From assembly GCA_028693695.1 (NCBI GenBank), contig JAQUUV010000038.1:1-12791 (forward strand): a stretch of 12,791 nt of DNA. The letters run 5' to 3'. A model generated the notes under the pieces. That model ran no database searches and was not told the origin of the DNA. It saw nothing but the letters and a program-made list of their open reading frames with translations. Shown in pieces: positions 1-6,841 of the stretch (position 1 is its first letter; every line of letters starts with the position of its first letter). This DNA comes from Syntrophomonas sp. GTDB taxonomy: Bacteria; Bacillota; Syntrophomonadia; Syntrophomonadales; Syntrophomonadaceae. The position numbers were made by a program, and so were the translations under genes.

Positions 1-108
1 CATCCGGCAGTAACCATACATTTAGGCTCTGCGTCAATTGATATAGCAGAAGGAACCTCACAAGCAACGATCGAAACCGTACTAAAGTCTCTGCAAAGCA
101 TATGTTAG
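1..108 (+). CDS. tnpA: IS66 accessory protein TnpA, C-terminal end (partial)
   Basis: The reading frame is open from the first base and ends at a TAG at 106-108. It gives 35 residues that include VTIHLGSASIDIAEGTS and end in LKSLQSIC. This is the typical tail of the small IS66 OrfA/TnpA protein, whose N-terminal helix-turn-helix part lies outside the window. The stop codon overlaps the ATG of tnpB by a few bases (ATGTTAG), the usual translational coupling of IS66 accessory genes. TnpA and TnpB are required together with TnpC for transposition in characterised IS66 elements, although their exact roles are not settled. The identification rests on the tail sequence and on the gene that follows it. 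Confidence 0.8.
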   Translation, partial: HPAVTIHLGSASIDIAEGTSQATIETVLKSLQSIC

Positions 109-458
109 GCGATATTACCAGGGCCAAGGACATATACATAGTTTGTGGTTACACAGATATGCGAAAGTCCATTGACGGTCTAGCTGTAATTGTAAAAGAA
201 TCCTTTGGAATGGATCCTTTTGCAGCAAGTCTTTTCCTCTTCTGTGGAAAGAGACGTGACCGTATGAAGGCGCTGCTCTGGGAAGGTGACGGATTCGTCC
301 TTCTATACAAACGTCTTGAAAACGGAAATTTCAAATGGCCCAGGAACCAGGAGCAAGCACGGCGCATTACGATGAAGGAATTCCGTTGGCTGATGGAAGG
401 ACTGGAAATAGATCAGCCCAAAGCAATTCAAAACATAAAACCCGGTGATTTCTGTTAA
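102..458 (+). CDS. tnpB: IS66 accessory protein TnpB (Orf2)
   Basis: This 118-aa protein has the full length and hallmarks of IS66 TnpB: the CGYTDMRKSIDGLA block (residues 15-28), LFLFCGKRRDRMKALLWEGDGF (about 45-66, an FCGxRRDRxKxLxW-type motif) and the YKRLENGNFKWP segment (about 69-80). It is a cytoplasmic accessory factor of IS66 transposition. The ATG overlaps the tnpA stop, so translation is probably coupled. It is intact and lies 100 bases upstream of tnpC. Confidence is high because the family is very conserved. Confidence 0.95.
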   Translation: MLGDITRAKDIYIVCGYTDMRKSIDGLAVIVKESFGMDPFAASLFLFCGKRRDRMKALLWEGDGFVLLYKRLENGNFKWPRNQEQARRITMKEFRWLMEGLEIDQPKAIQNIKPGDFC

Positions 459-521
459 TGCAGAAAGGCTGCAAATGCCTAAATATAGGGTTTTTAAGTT
501 TATTTCTACTGTCGAAAATGG

Positions 522-527
522 TATAAT
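522..527 (+). promoter_or_regulatory. Possible extended -10 promoter for tnpC
   Basis: TATAAT is preceded by TGG, giving an extended -10 (TGGTATAAT), 32 bases upstream of the tnpC start codon. The hexamer at the normal -35 distance (TTTATT, 499-504) is poor, so the extended -10 would have to carry the activity. This could give tnpC transcription independent of tnpA and tnpB. It was identified by eye only. Confidence 0.35.
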
Positions 528-558
528 ATAAAATATCAGATGACAGGAGAAAACCAGC

Positions 559-2103
559 TTGATAGACGATAAAGACGCTTACATACTCCAACTTGAAAAC
601 ACGGTAAAAAGCCTGGAAAAACAGGTTAATAACCTGACCGAAATAATAATACTGCTTCGGAAACAGAAGTTCGGAAGCTCCAGTGAAAAGACTCCGAAAG
701 GTCAAATCGATGCGCAGCCCAATCTGTTCAATGAAGCAGAGCAGGAAGCGGTTCCCGATGCACAAGAGCCTGCTGTTCAAAGGGTGGACGGATTCTATCG
801 CAGGAAACCAAAGACCAAGCGCGAGGAACTTCTTAAGGATCTACCCATTCAGGAAGTATTATGTGATGTTGCTGAAGAAGAGCGCATCTGCCTCCAATGT
901 CAAAGCGGTCTTGTTCCTGTCGGCAAGGAAATAGTCCGGGAGGAACTTGAATATATACCGGCCAAGCTGCAGATCATACGCTACATAAGACTGGCATACG
1001 GATGTCAAAAGTGTAAGCAGAAGGGAACGCCATACATCGTAAAAGCGCTGACCCCGACATCACTGATGAATCATTCCCTGGCATCCCCCACCACGGTGGC
1101 CAATGTTATGTACCAGAAGTATGTTAATGGGATGCCCCTTTACCGGCAGGAAAAGGAATGGGAGCAGTTAGGCCTGGCCCTTAGCAGAGCCACCATGGCG
1201 AACTGGATCATCCGCTGTTCTCAGGACTGGCTGATGCCGGTTGTGGAACAGCTTCGGCGCAAACTCCTGAAACGAGATATTATCCATTGTGATGAAACCC
1301 CGGTTCAGGTATTGAAAGAACCAGGTAAAAAACCACAGTCCAAATCTTACATGTGGCTTTACCGTACCGGAGAAGACGGTGACCCGCCCGTCATCCTTTA
1401 TGATTACAAGCCTTCCCGAAGTGGCAGCAATGCGGCCGATTATCTGAAAGGCTTCCACGGATATCTGCATACTGACGGTTTTGCCGGGTATGAAAAAGTG
1501 GAGGACGTTACAAGGTGTGGCTGCTGGGCTCATCTAAGAAGGTATTTTGTGGAGGCGGTTCCGGACAAGAAAGCACCGGGTTCTCCGCCAACCAATGCAG
1601 AAATCGGCAGGGATTACTGCAACAAATTATTTGAGATAGAGAGAGAACTTGCGCCGCTGGACCCGGACAAAAGAAAAGCGGAACGCCTCAGATTGGAAAA
1701 ACCGGTCTTAGAGGCTTTTTGGTGCTGGCTTGATGTACTTATCCCTTTAAAGGGCTCCCATCTTGGTAAGGCGGTAACTTATGCACAGAACCAGAAGCCC
1801 TATATGGAGAACTATCTACTGGATGGGAGATGTTCTATTTCCAACAATGTTGCTGAAAACAGCATTCGTCCGTTCACAGTTGGCCGTAAAAACTGGCTGT
1901 TCAGCGATACACCAAAAGGGGCTGAGGCCAGTGCTGCTGTCTACAGCATCGTGGAGACTGCAAAAGCAAACAACCTGAACATATATACATATTTAAATTA
2001 TCTTCTCCTGTATATGCCGGATACGGATTACAGGAGGTACCCGGAGGCCATGGAAGATATGATGCCCTGGTCGCAACGGGTACAACAAGAATGCGGTAAA
2101 TAA
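559..2103 (+). CDS. tnpC: IS66 family transposase TnpC (DDE)
   Basis: This 514-aa DDE transposase is of standard IS66 length and catalyses cut and strand transfer of the element. An N-terminal coiled-coil or leucine-zipper-like segment (residues 6-35) runs into RKQKFGSSSEK. A four-cysteine zinc finger follows (CLQC 111-114 and CQKC 149-152), then the catalytic domain with D245 (HCDETPVQVL), D306 (LHTDGFAGY) and E433 (NNVAENSIRPFTVGRKNWLF). The C-terminal segment NIYTYLNYLL matches the family tail. The start is the TTG at 559, preceded by AGGAGA at 544-549, and gives the expected N-terminus. The gene is uninterrupted and all three catalytic residues are present, so it is probably functional. 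Confidence 0.96.
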   Translation: MIDDKDAYILQLENTVKSLEKQVNNLTEIIILLRKQKFGSSSEKTPKGQIDAQPNLFNEAEQEAVPDAQEPAVQRVDGFYRRKPKTKREELLKDLPIQEVLCDVAEEERICLQCQSGLVPVGKEIVREELEYIPAKLQIIRYIRLAYGCQKCKQKGTPYIVKALTPTSLMNHSLASPTTVANVMYQKYVNGMPLYRQEKEWEQLGLALSRATMANWIIRCSQDWLMPVVEQLRRKLLKRDIIHCDETPVQVLKEPGKKPQSKSYMWLYRTGEDGDPPVILYDYKPSRSGSNAADYLKGFHGYLHTDGFAGYEKVEDVTRCGCWAHLRRYFVEAVPDKKAPGSPPTNAEIGRDYCNKLFEIERELAPLDPDKRKAERLRLEKPVLEAFWCWLDVLIPLKGSHLGKAVTYAQNQKPYMENYLLDGRCSISNNVAENSIRPFTVGRKNWLFSDTPKGAEASAAVYSIVETAKANNLNIYTYLNYLLLYMPDTDYRRYPEAMEDMMPWSQRVQQECGK

Positions 2104-2115
2104 TGAATTTATCCC

Positions 2116-2154
2116 AACCGGACAGATTTATTATAGTCTGTCCGGTTTTGTTTT
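2116..2154 (+). terminator. Rho-independent terminator of the IS66 element
   Basis: A perfect 11-bp stem pairs AACCGGACAGA (2116-2126) with TCTGTCCGGTT (2137-2147) across a 10-base loop. It is followed by TTGTTTTT. It lies 12 bases after the tnpC stop and should end the IS66 transcript and insulate the next gene. Confidence 0.85.
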
Positions 2155-2159
2155 TATAG

Positions 2160-2182
2160 GCACTCTGTTATTAAGCGCTTAC
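2160..2182. repeat. Probable right terminal end of the IS66 element
   Basis: The sequence ends in GCGCTTAC at 2182. Read from the outside this is GTAAGCGC, resembling the GTAAGCG-type termini of many IS66 elements. The left end is outside the window, so the inverted repeat cannot be confirmed. If this is the end, the next eight bases (GATACAAG, 2183-2190) would be one copy of the 8-bp target duplication that IS66 elements make. The boundary is inference. Confidence 0.45.
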
Positions 2183-2257
2183 GATACAAGAAGCAGTCTT
2201 GAATGTTTGAAAAAAGTTTTGAATTATATTGCTGAATGATGTTAGTGGAGGAAATAT

Positions 2258-2851
2258 ATGGTGCAAACTTCCTTGTCACATAAAAAGGACTTAATAGTTC
2301 AAGTTCGCGAGGCGTATGGGCGATTAGTCTACACCTATACAACGCATTTAAAGCAAGTAGAGCAACTTGCTAACAAGAACCAAAAAATCAAGTATTGGCA
2401 AATTGGACTTTCTGCTATTTCGACCGGTGGATTTCTTGGCGCTGTGATTACAAATCAGATTATCATGACATGGATCGGTGGTATTATGTCGACCGCTCTA
2501 CTCGCAGTGAATTTGTTTTTCAAGGACTTTAATCTTGCTGATGATATTAAGAAACATCGCACAACAGCTGATGATCTATGGATTGTACGAGAGAGGTATA
2601 TCTCCCTTCTTACTGATTTTGATGTGCTGAGTGAAGAAGCGATTATGCAGAGAAGAGATGAACTGCAAGATCGTACGGCAGAAATTTATAGGGTGGCTCC
2701 TTCCACGAACTCTAAAAGCTATTCTGCTGCACAGAAAGCTCTGAAGGAAGATGAAGAACAGTTTTTTAAGGCATCAGAAATTGATAAAATGCTACCTGAA
2801 CATTTGCGTGAAGGTAATATTCAGAATCAACAGAGCGAAAGTGTATCTTGA
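2258..2851 (+). CDS. SLATT-domain two-TM effector-like protein
   Basis: This 197-aa protein fits the SLATT family (SMODS- and SLOG-associating two-TM effector domain). It has an N-terminal helix (residues about 11-42), two adjacent hydrophobic segments (about 45-66 and 68-88) with a very short turn, and a charged helical cytoplasmic tail beginning KDFNLADDIKKHRTTADDLWIVRERYISLL (89-118), which is characteristic of the family. SLATT proteins are predicted membrane-perturbing effectors of nucleotide-sensing or reverse-transcriptase-linked defence systems. The start is supported by GGAGG at 2247-2251, six bases before the ATG. No sensor or nucleotide synthase lies directly next to it: an IS66 element is immediately upstream and gene remnants are downstream. 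It may be a stand-alone family member or have lost its partner. Family call fairly sure, role inferred. Confidence 0.75.
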   Translation: MVQTSLSHKKDLIVQVREAYGRLVYTYTTHLKQVEQLANKNQKIKYWQIGLSAISTGGFLGAVITNQIIMTWIGGIMSTALLAVNLFFKDFNLADDIKKHRTTADDLWIVRERYISLLTDFDVLSEEAIMQRRDELQDRTAEIYRVAPSTNSKSYSAAQKALKEDEEQFFKASEIDKMLPEHLREGNIQNQQSESVS

Positions 2852-2917
2852 GTTTATTAGGTATTGATAAAGCGGGAACCAGCTATAAAATATGCCCAAG
2901 TAGAAAAAAATATGGTA

Positions 2918-2992
2918 GTTACACAGGGACGTTGTTTGTGTAACACCTCAAAACTTTTAGCTTTGTTACAGAAAGAACGTCCCTATGTATCC
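2918..2992. repeat. REPIN-like paired inverted hairpin repeat (element A)
   Basis: Two copies of one hairpin repeat lie in opposite orientation at 2918-2944 and 2965-2992, separated by 20 bases. Each has GTTACA or GTTACAC and TGTAAC-type arms around a GGGACGTT core; the second copy reads GGGACGTTCTTT on the minus strand. This is the smallest of four related elements in the window and has no coding sequence inside. The arrangement is that of a REPIN (REP doublet), a non-autonomous unit mobilised by RAYT transposases in other bacteria. It sits immediately before the BRCT remnant and probably marks the breakpoint. Confidence 0.7.
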
Positions 2993-3270
2993 CACAGTTA
3001 ATCATACCAGGCAATCTATTCTGCTTTACCGGGGTATCGTCAAAGGCTAAAAGATCGGATATAAAAGCTATTGTTGAGTCCAAAGGCGGCATATTTAAGA
3101 ACACGGTAGTAAAAGATACAACCTACTTGATAGTTGGGAATGGGGGCAACCCCTGCTGGGTCTTCTCCTGCTATTGCCGAAAGGTAGAACAGGCTGTAAA
3201 CCTCAGGAAGGCAGGGCACGGTATATTGATTGTTCATGAAAAGGATTTTTGGGATGAGATAAATCCGTGA
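2944..3270 (+). pseudogene. BRCT-domain protein remnant, N-terminally truncated
   Basis: From 3010 to the TGA at 3268-3270 the frame encodes 86 residues of a clear BRCT domain. It starts GNLFCFTGVSSKAKRSDI, continues with VESKGGIFKNTVVKDTTYLIVG, then a W in the conserved helix, RKVEQAVNLRKAG, and ends ILIVHEKDFWDEINP. BRCT domains bind DNA ends or phosphoproteins and in bacteria occur in DNA ligase and in small exonuclease-like proteins. The frame is open back to 2944 but that part is repeat DNA from element A, and there is no start codon with a ribosome binding site. A conserved glycine before RK is also cysteine here. I read it as the 3' end of a gene cut by the repeat. Confidence 0.65.
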
Positions 3271-3327
3271 TCGAATACCCGGAAGGCTCGAAGCTTACTT
3301 AGGGAAATAAAAAGTGCGTTACATTGC

Positions 3328-3333
3328 TACAAT
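3328..3333 (+). promoter_or_regulatory. Possible extended -10 upstream of the helicase operon
   Basis: TACAAT preceded by TGC forms an extended -10 (TGCTACAAT) 39 bases before the start codon at 3373. No good -35 hexamer is seen at the right distance. It is offered only as the best promoter candidate between the BRCT remnant and this operon. Confidence 0.25.
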
Positions 3334-3372
3334 AAAATGATAAGAATGGTGATTCTTAGAGGGAGGGGACAC

Positions 3373-4350
3373 ATGTATTATCCAAATAATATCGAGGATA
3401 ATTGTTATGAACAAACGCATATTGAAAAAGTGATTGAAGAAATAAGAGCAAATTTCATAGGTTATTTCGAACTATATTTAGAGACAGAAGCTGGAAACAA
3501 GATTTCAGGAAAAAAGCTTAATGATATTGCAAAAGAATTAGGTTGTACTAAGACCTCAAAATCAGCAAAGACCATTGACAGAGGAAAAGTATTTAAAAGC
3601 ATTATTCGTGAAGGAATAGGTGATTTTGAAAAAGATAGGCCCAACTATTTAGAAATTTTGGATCTGGAATCTTTGGAAGAGCACGAAGACGATCCATCTA
3701 ACTTTAAGAACAGCGTGTTGAAGAATTCATGCCCAATTATTAGGCTGACAATTCAAAATAAAAAGGCAAAAGAACTAGATAAATATCGAGCAGAGTTTCA
3801 CAGAGCAGATCCCAATAAACTACTATTTGTCGTATCAAATTTGACTACTTTTGCTAATGAATATATTGAAAACTTCTACAATGAGGAGAAATATGAGGAC
3901 ATTCAAGAGCTTAAAGAACTAGGCTTTACTGACTTGGATGGAGAAGATTATACGGTGTATGGGGTTATTGGTGGCGGTATTAAGAGCCACCTACTATATA
4001 AACTGAATCCATCTGCTTTTCCTAATAGAGGAAGAGAACCGATATGGGCACTCTGGTATCTAACAAATAAGAAAAATTTCAACTGTACTCAGGATTCAGA
4101 GTTCCTGATGATCAACCTAGATAAAAACACAACCCAGCAGAATTACTTCTATCCAAATGAATTATTTGCGTTCTATGCGTTTAACATTTACAAGATGCTA
4201 AAAGAAGAAGCTGAGAAATATGGTATTTACCTTGATCCTGCTTATCGATATGTTTTTGTTAATTCCTATTTATCCTTTGTGGCCCAAGTACACTCTGAAG
4301 AAATCGACTTTTTGAAGAGTACATTGACGGAGGATAGCCATGGATATTAG
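3373..4350 (+). CDS. Uncharacterised protein paired with a RecQ-like helicase-nuclease
   Basis: I do not recognise this 325-aa protein. The ATG at 3373 is chosen over the one at 3337 because GGAGGGG (3362-3368) precedes it closely, while 3337 has no ribosome binding site. It is soluble, acidic and has no TM segments. Residues about 15-110 are helical and contain a small-domain-like stretch (KKLNDIAKELGCTKTSKSAK, 47-66) that could be a helix-turn-helix. The C-terminal half has the most family-like motifs: GVIGGGIKSHLLYKLNPSAFPNRG (197-220), WALWYLT (225-231), DSEFLMI (241-247) and NYFYPNELFAFYAFNIYKML (257-276). It overlaps the following helicase gene by 11 bases, so the two are co-translated and probably form one system. 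Candidate roles are a specificity or DNA-recognition partner, but none is shown. Confidence 0.8.
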   Translation: MYYPNNIEDNCYEQTHIEKVIEEIRANFIGYFELYLETEAGNKISGKKLNDIAKELGCTKTSKSAKTIDRGKVFKSIIREGIGDFEKDRPNYLEILDLESLEEHEDDPSNFKNSVLKNSCPIIRLTIQNKKAKELDKYRAEFHRADPNKLLFVVSNLTTFANEYIENFYNEEKYEDIQELKELGFTDLDGEDYTVYGVIGGGIKSHLLYKLNPSAFPNRGREPIWALWYLTNKKNFNCTQDSEFLMINLDKNTTQQNYFYPNELFAFYAFNIYKMLKEEAEKYGIYLDPAYRYVFVNSYLSFVAQVHSEEIDFLKSTLTEDSHGY

Positions 4351-6331
4351 TAATATTGACGGCTTATTTAAAAAATACTTTCCAAATTTAGAGAAAGAAT
4401 TCGCAATGAAAGAGTTTCAAAAAAAAGTTGTTTCAAATGTTTTGGAAGGAAATAACACTTTATGTATAATGCCTACTGGCGGAGGGAAGTCTTTAATTTA
4501 TTGGCTTTCTGGGTTAGCGCTTCAGGGAATAACGGTTGTTATATCCCCGTTGATAGCGCTTATTGATGAACAAGCAGATAAGATACGGGAGCAAGGATAT
4601 GAAGTTCTAACAATACATGGTGGGATTAGCGCGGCCAAGCAGCTCGATTTGCTTGAAAAATTCAGTAACAAAGAACTAAATCCGGCATTTATCTTTGTTA
4701 GTCCAGAGAGAATTTCTACGGACGGGTTCTTTGAATACTGCATATCTACTCGAAAAGATGAGATTAAGCTTTTGGCGATTGATGAAGTGCATTGTGTTAG
4801 CCAATGGGGGGTAAGTTTCCGTCCCTTTTACAAAAGGATACCAGTTTTCTTAAATGAAGTATATGACGAAGATTTATGGAAGCCCAGGATACTTGGATTA
4901 ACCGCAACTTTGAATTCCAAGGAAATCGCGGATATATGTGAAGAGTTTAGAATTGATAGAGATAATATCATCCGCGATGATGATTTGCTGATTAGATCCG
5001 AAATTAGTTTAAAGGTACTCAAATTTGATGATGAAAGCCAGAAGGAAGAAAAGTTCTGGGATCTTCTCAATATCCACCGAGAGGAAAAGACCTTGGTTTA
5101 TTTATATCGCAAATATCGCAATAGAAGTGTTGAAAAATTTACCGAAATTGCCATTGAAAAACGATTTAAGGCAATTGCTTTTCATGGTGATATGTCACCA
5201 AATGAAAGGCAGCAGATAATAAAGGCATATAAGAATGATGAAATAAATGTGATTTTCGCAACAAACGCTTTTGGTATGGGCATTGATATTCCTGATATCC
5301 GAGTGGTAATCCATTTCATGATGCCGGAATCCGTGGAACAGTATTATCAAGAGATTGGACGAGCTGCAAGAGATACAGGTTCAGCAAATGCCTATATTTT
5401 ATATACAAATACGAATATCCGGGTTAAAAAGACCTACTTTATTGATAAATCTTTTCCAAGCATGGAAGACCTTAATACCTGCTTTACGAAAATCACAGGA
5501 AACCAAATTGGTCTAAGGACATTACAATATTATGACGATGAAGAGGTGAAAAAGTGCCTGCCCTATTTTCTAGACAATGGCCTAATTTCAATTATATGTA
5601 AAGGTATTGCAAATCTAAAAATGCTTGCTGATATTAAGAATAAAGAGCTAAAGGAGATTTATGATTCAACAAAGGTTAAGAGTCTAATTAAAAGTATAAA
5701 TAATACGGGAAAAGGCGCAAAAGAGATTGTTGACCTAATTTACTCGTCGGTGCTAAAGAATGAAGTCAAGCTGATAAAGGGTTTTGATAAATGTCTAATC
5801 ATTGATGCTGCTTATGAAAAAATTACTGACGACAAAAAAATCGACCTGACAGAATATATTGCTGAAAGAAAGCAATACAAACATAATCTCTTCGACTATT
5901 TTGTATATTTACTTGATGAAGGAAATGACTCCATTCAACTCCATCAGGAAATTGGCAAGTACCTTGGTGTGCCGAAGCACAAGTTAAATAGAATATATTC
6001 AACCTCCAAGGGAGACAAAGTTCGTTCAAAATCCGAGGTTATTATTGCTAACTTGCTGTATCAGTACGAGGTGGAATATGAATATGAGAAAAAACTGTTC
6101 TATTCACCTGGTAAATGGATAGAACCCGATTTTACGATTAAGTTGAAAGACGGCTCGGAAATTTACTGGGAGCATCTAGGTATGATTGGTGTTGAATCAT
6201 ATGACAAGCGCTGGAAAGAAAAACTTGAAATTTATAGAAATTATTTTCAGAGCAAGCTTGAAGTGACATATGAAGGAACGACAATATCAGAATCAACAAA
6301 GAAGATGTTAGAAAAATTGAAGTTGATTTAA
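4340..6331 (+). CDS. RecQ-like SF2 helicase with C-terminal PD-(D/E)XK-like nuclease domain
   Basis: This 663-aa protein begins with a RecQ-type superfamily 2 helicase core. Motifs are Q27, Walker A MPTGGGKS (44-51), DEVH (148-151), the RecQ aromatic loop HCVSQWGVSFRPFY (151-164), GLTAT (186-190), AFHGDMSPNER (280-290), FATNAFGMGIDIPD (306-319) and QYYQEIGRAARD (334-345). The cysteine zinc-binding subdomain and HRDC domain of housekeeping RecQ are not visible. Residues about 560-650 instead carry RSKSEVIIANLL, PDFTI (596-600), YWEHLGM (609-615) and YDKRWKEKLEIYRNYF, a PD-(D/E)XK-like nuclease module also seen at the C-termini of some UvrD-type helicases. Likely catalytic residues are E566, D597 and E611. 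The protein should unwind and cut DNA. GGAGG at 4329-4333 sets the ATG, which overlaps the upstream gene. An anti-phage role is inferred from context. Confidence 0.88.
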   Translation: MDISNIDGLFKKYFPNLEKEFAMKEFQKKVVSNVLEGNNTLCIMPTGGGKSLIYWLSGLALQGITVVISPLIALIDEQADKIREQGYEVLTIHGGISAAKQLDLLEKFSNKELNPAFIFVSPERISTDGFFEYCISTRKDEIKLLAIDEVHCVSQWGVSFRPFYKRIPVFLNEVYDEDLWKPRILGLTATLNSKEIADICEEFRIDRDNIIRDDDLLIRSEISLKVLKFDDESQKEEKFWDLLNIHREEKTLVYLYRKYRNRSVEKFTEIAIEKRFKAIAFHGDMSPNERQQIIKAYKNDEINVIFATNAFGMGIDIPDIRVVIHFMMPESVEQYYQEIGRAARDTGSANAYILYTNTNIRVKKTYFIDKSFPSMEDLNTCFTKITGNQIGLRTLQYYDDEEVKKCLPYFLDNGLISIICKGIANLKMLADIKNKELKEIYDSTKVKSLIKSINNTGKGAKEIVDLIYSSVLKNEVKLIKGFDKCLIIDAAYEKITDDKKIDLTEYIAERKQYKHNLFDYFVYLLDEGNDSIQLHQEIGKYLGVPKHKLNRIYSTSKGDKVRSKSEVIIANLLYQYEVEYEYEKKLFYSPGKWIEPDFTIKLKDGSEIYWEHLGMIGVESYDKRWKEKLEIYRNYFQSKLEVTYEGTTISESTKKMLEKLKLI

Positions 6332-6404
6332 TTTAAAAATATGTCGAGATAAAAGCATATTAATTTAATAAAATAGAGGATAAAGGGATGCTGAATCAAA
6401 ATAC

Positions 6405-6737
6405 GGTTACACCGGGACGTTCTTTCTGTAACAAGCAGGGGTATGCTGGAAAAAACAGTGTGTCAAGACAACGGTGTGAAAGTGGCGTTTATCATATAGT
6501 TTTACGGTTTCACTTGCTGGTGCGAGAAAAACGAGGATGCGATATTGAGATATTGATGGATGGCAAACCAATTGGAAAGCTGCAGGGAATGGAAAAAGAA
6601 AACGTAATGCAATACTTAGAACAATCAAAGCGAGTGAAGGGGTAACACTTCGTCAAATAGCAAGAATTACAGGACTTAATGCTATGAACGAACAAAGAGC
6701 ATAAACGCTGTTACAAGAAGAACGTCCCGGTGTAACC
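6405..6737. mobile_element. Collapsed RAYT element flanked by inverted REP hairpins (element B)
   Basis: Near-identical inverted repeats bound this 333-base element at 6405-6432 and 6710-6737. Each has GGTTACAC/TGTAAC arms around a CGGGACGTTCTT core. The interior carries only the two ends of a RAYT (Transposase_17-type) gene joined together: the start (RQRCESGVYHIVLR, encoded about 6463-6510) and the C-terminal part beginning GKPIGKLQGM. The HUH and tyrosine catalytic regions are missing, so it is a non-autonomous derivative. It lies between the helicase-nuclease operon and the Panoptes-like operon, and its right hairpin might weaken transcription between them. Confidence 0.75.
6454..6703 (+). 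pseudogene. RAYT (REP-associated tyrosine) transposase, internally deleted and frameshifted
   Basis: The frame gives SVSRQRCESGVYHIVLRF, the N-terminal signature of Firmicutes RAYT transposases (normally continuing GINRQxIF). It passes soon afterwards into MDGKPIGKLQGME, which belongs near the C-terminus. After GGAATGGAAAAAGAAAACG the reading must shift by one base to continue as KRNAILRTIKASEG and then VTLRQIARITGLN, the C-terminal helix-turn-helix tail, ending at the TAA at 6701-6703. Most of the catalytic domain is therefore deleted and the tail is frameshifted. An ORF from 6388 to 6645 spans part of this but is not a real gene. Confidence 0.7.
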
Positions 6738-6841
6738 AAAAATATTGGGTTTTGCTTTTTGGGGTCGAAGTGTGGTGTGATTGCTTAAGCGTTTTGTGAC
6801 ATGGATTGGATACATAGCTTGACACATTGAGGGGGTCTGAA

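Noticed and set aside
367..780. 137-aa open frame on the minus strand across the tnpB-tnpC junction, and other minus-strand frames inside the IS66, helicase and hydrolase genes
   Set aside because: They lie opposite well-identified genes, have no ribosome binding sites and no recognisable protein features.
3373..6331. Hachiman (HamA/HamB) or another named helicase defence system
   Set aside because: The helicase is RecQ-type with a nuclease tail, and the partner shows no features I associate with HamA. No named system fits well enough to use the name.
4340..6331. Housekeeping RecQ
   Set aside because: The zinc-binding cysteines and HRDC domain are not visible, and a nuclease-like domain takes the C-terminus.
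6388..6645. 85-aa open frame as an independent small gene
   Set aside because: It begins outside element B, reads through its left hairpin and covers fused pieces of a RAYT gene; the tail continues in another frame. It is a pseudogene by-product.
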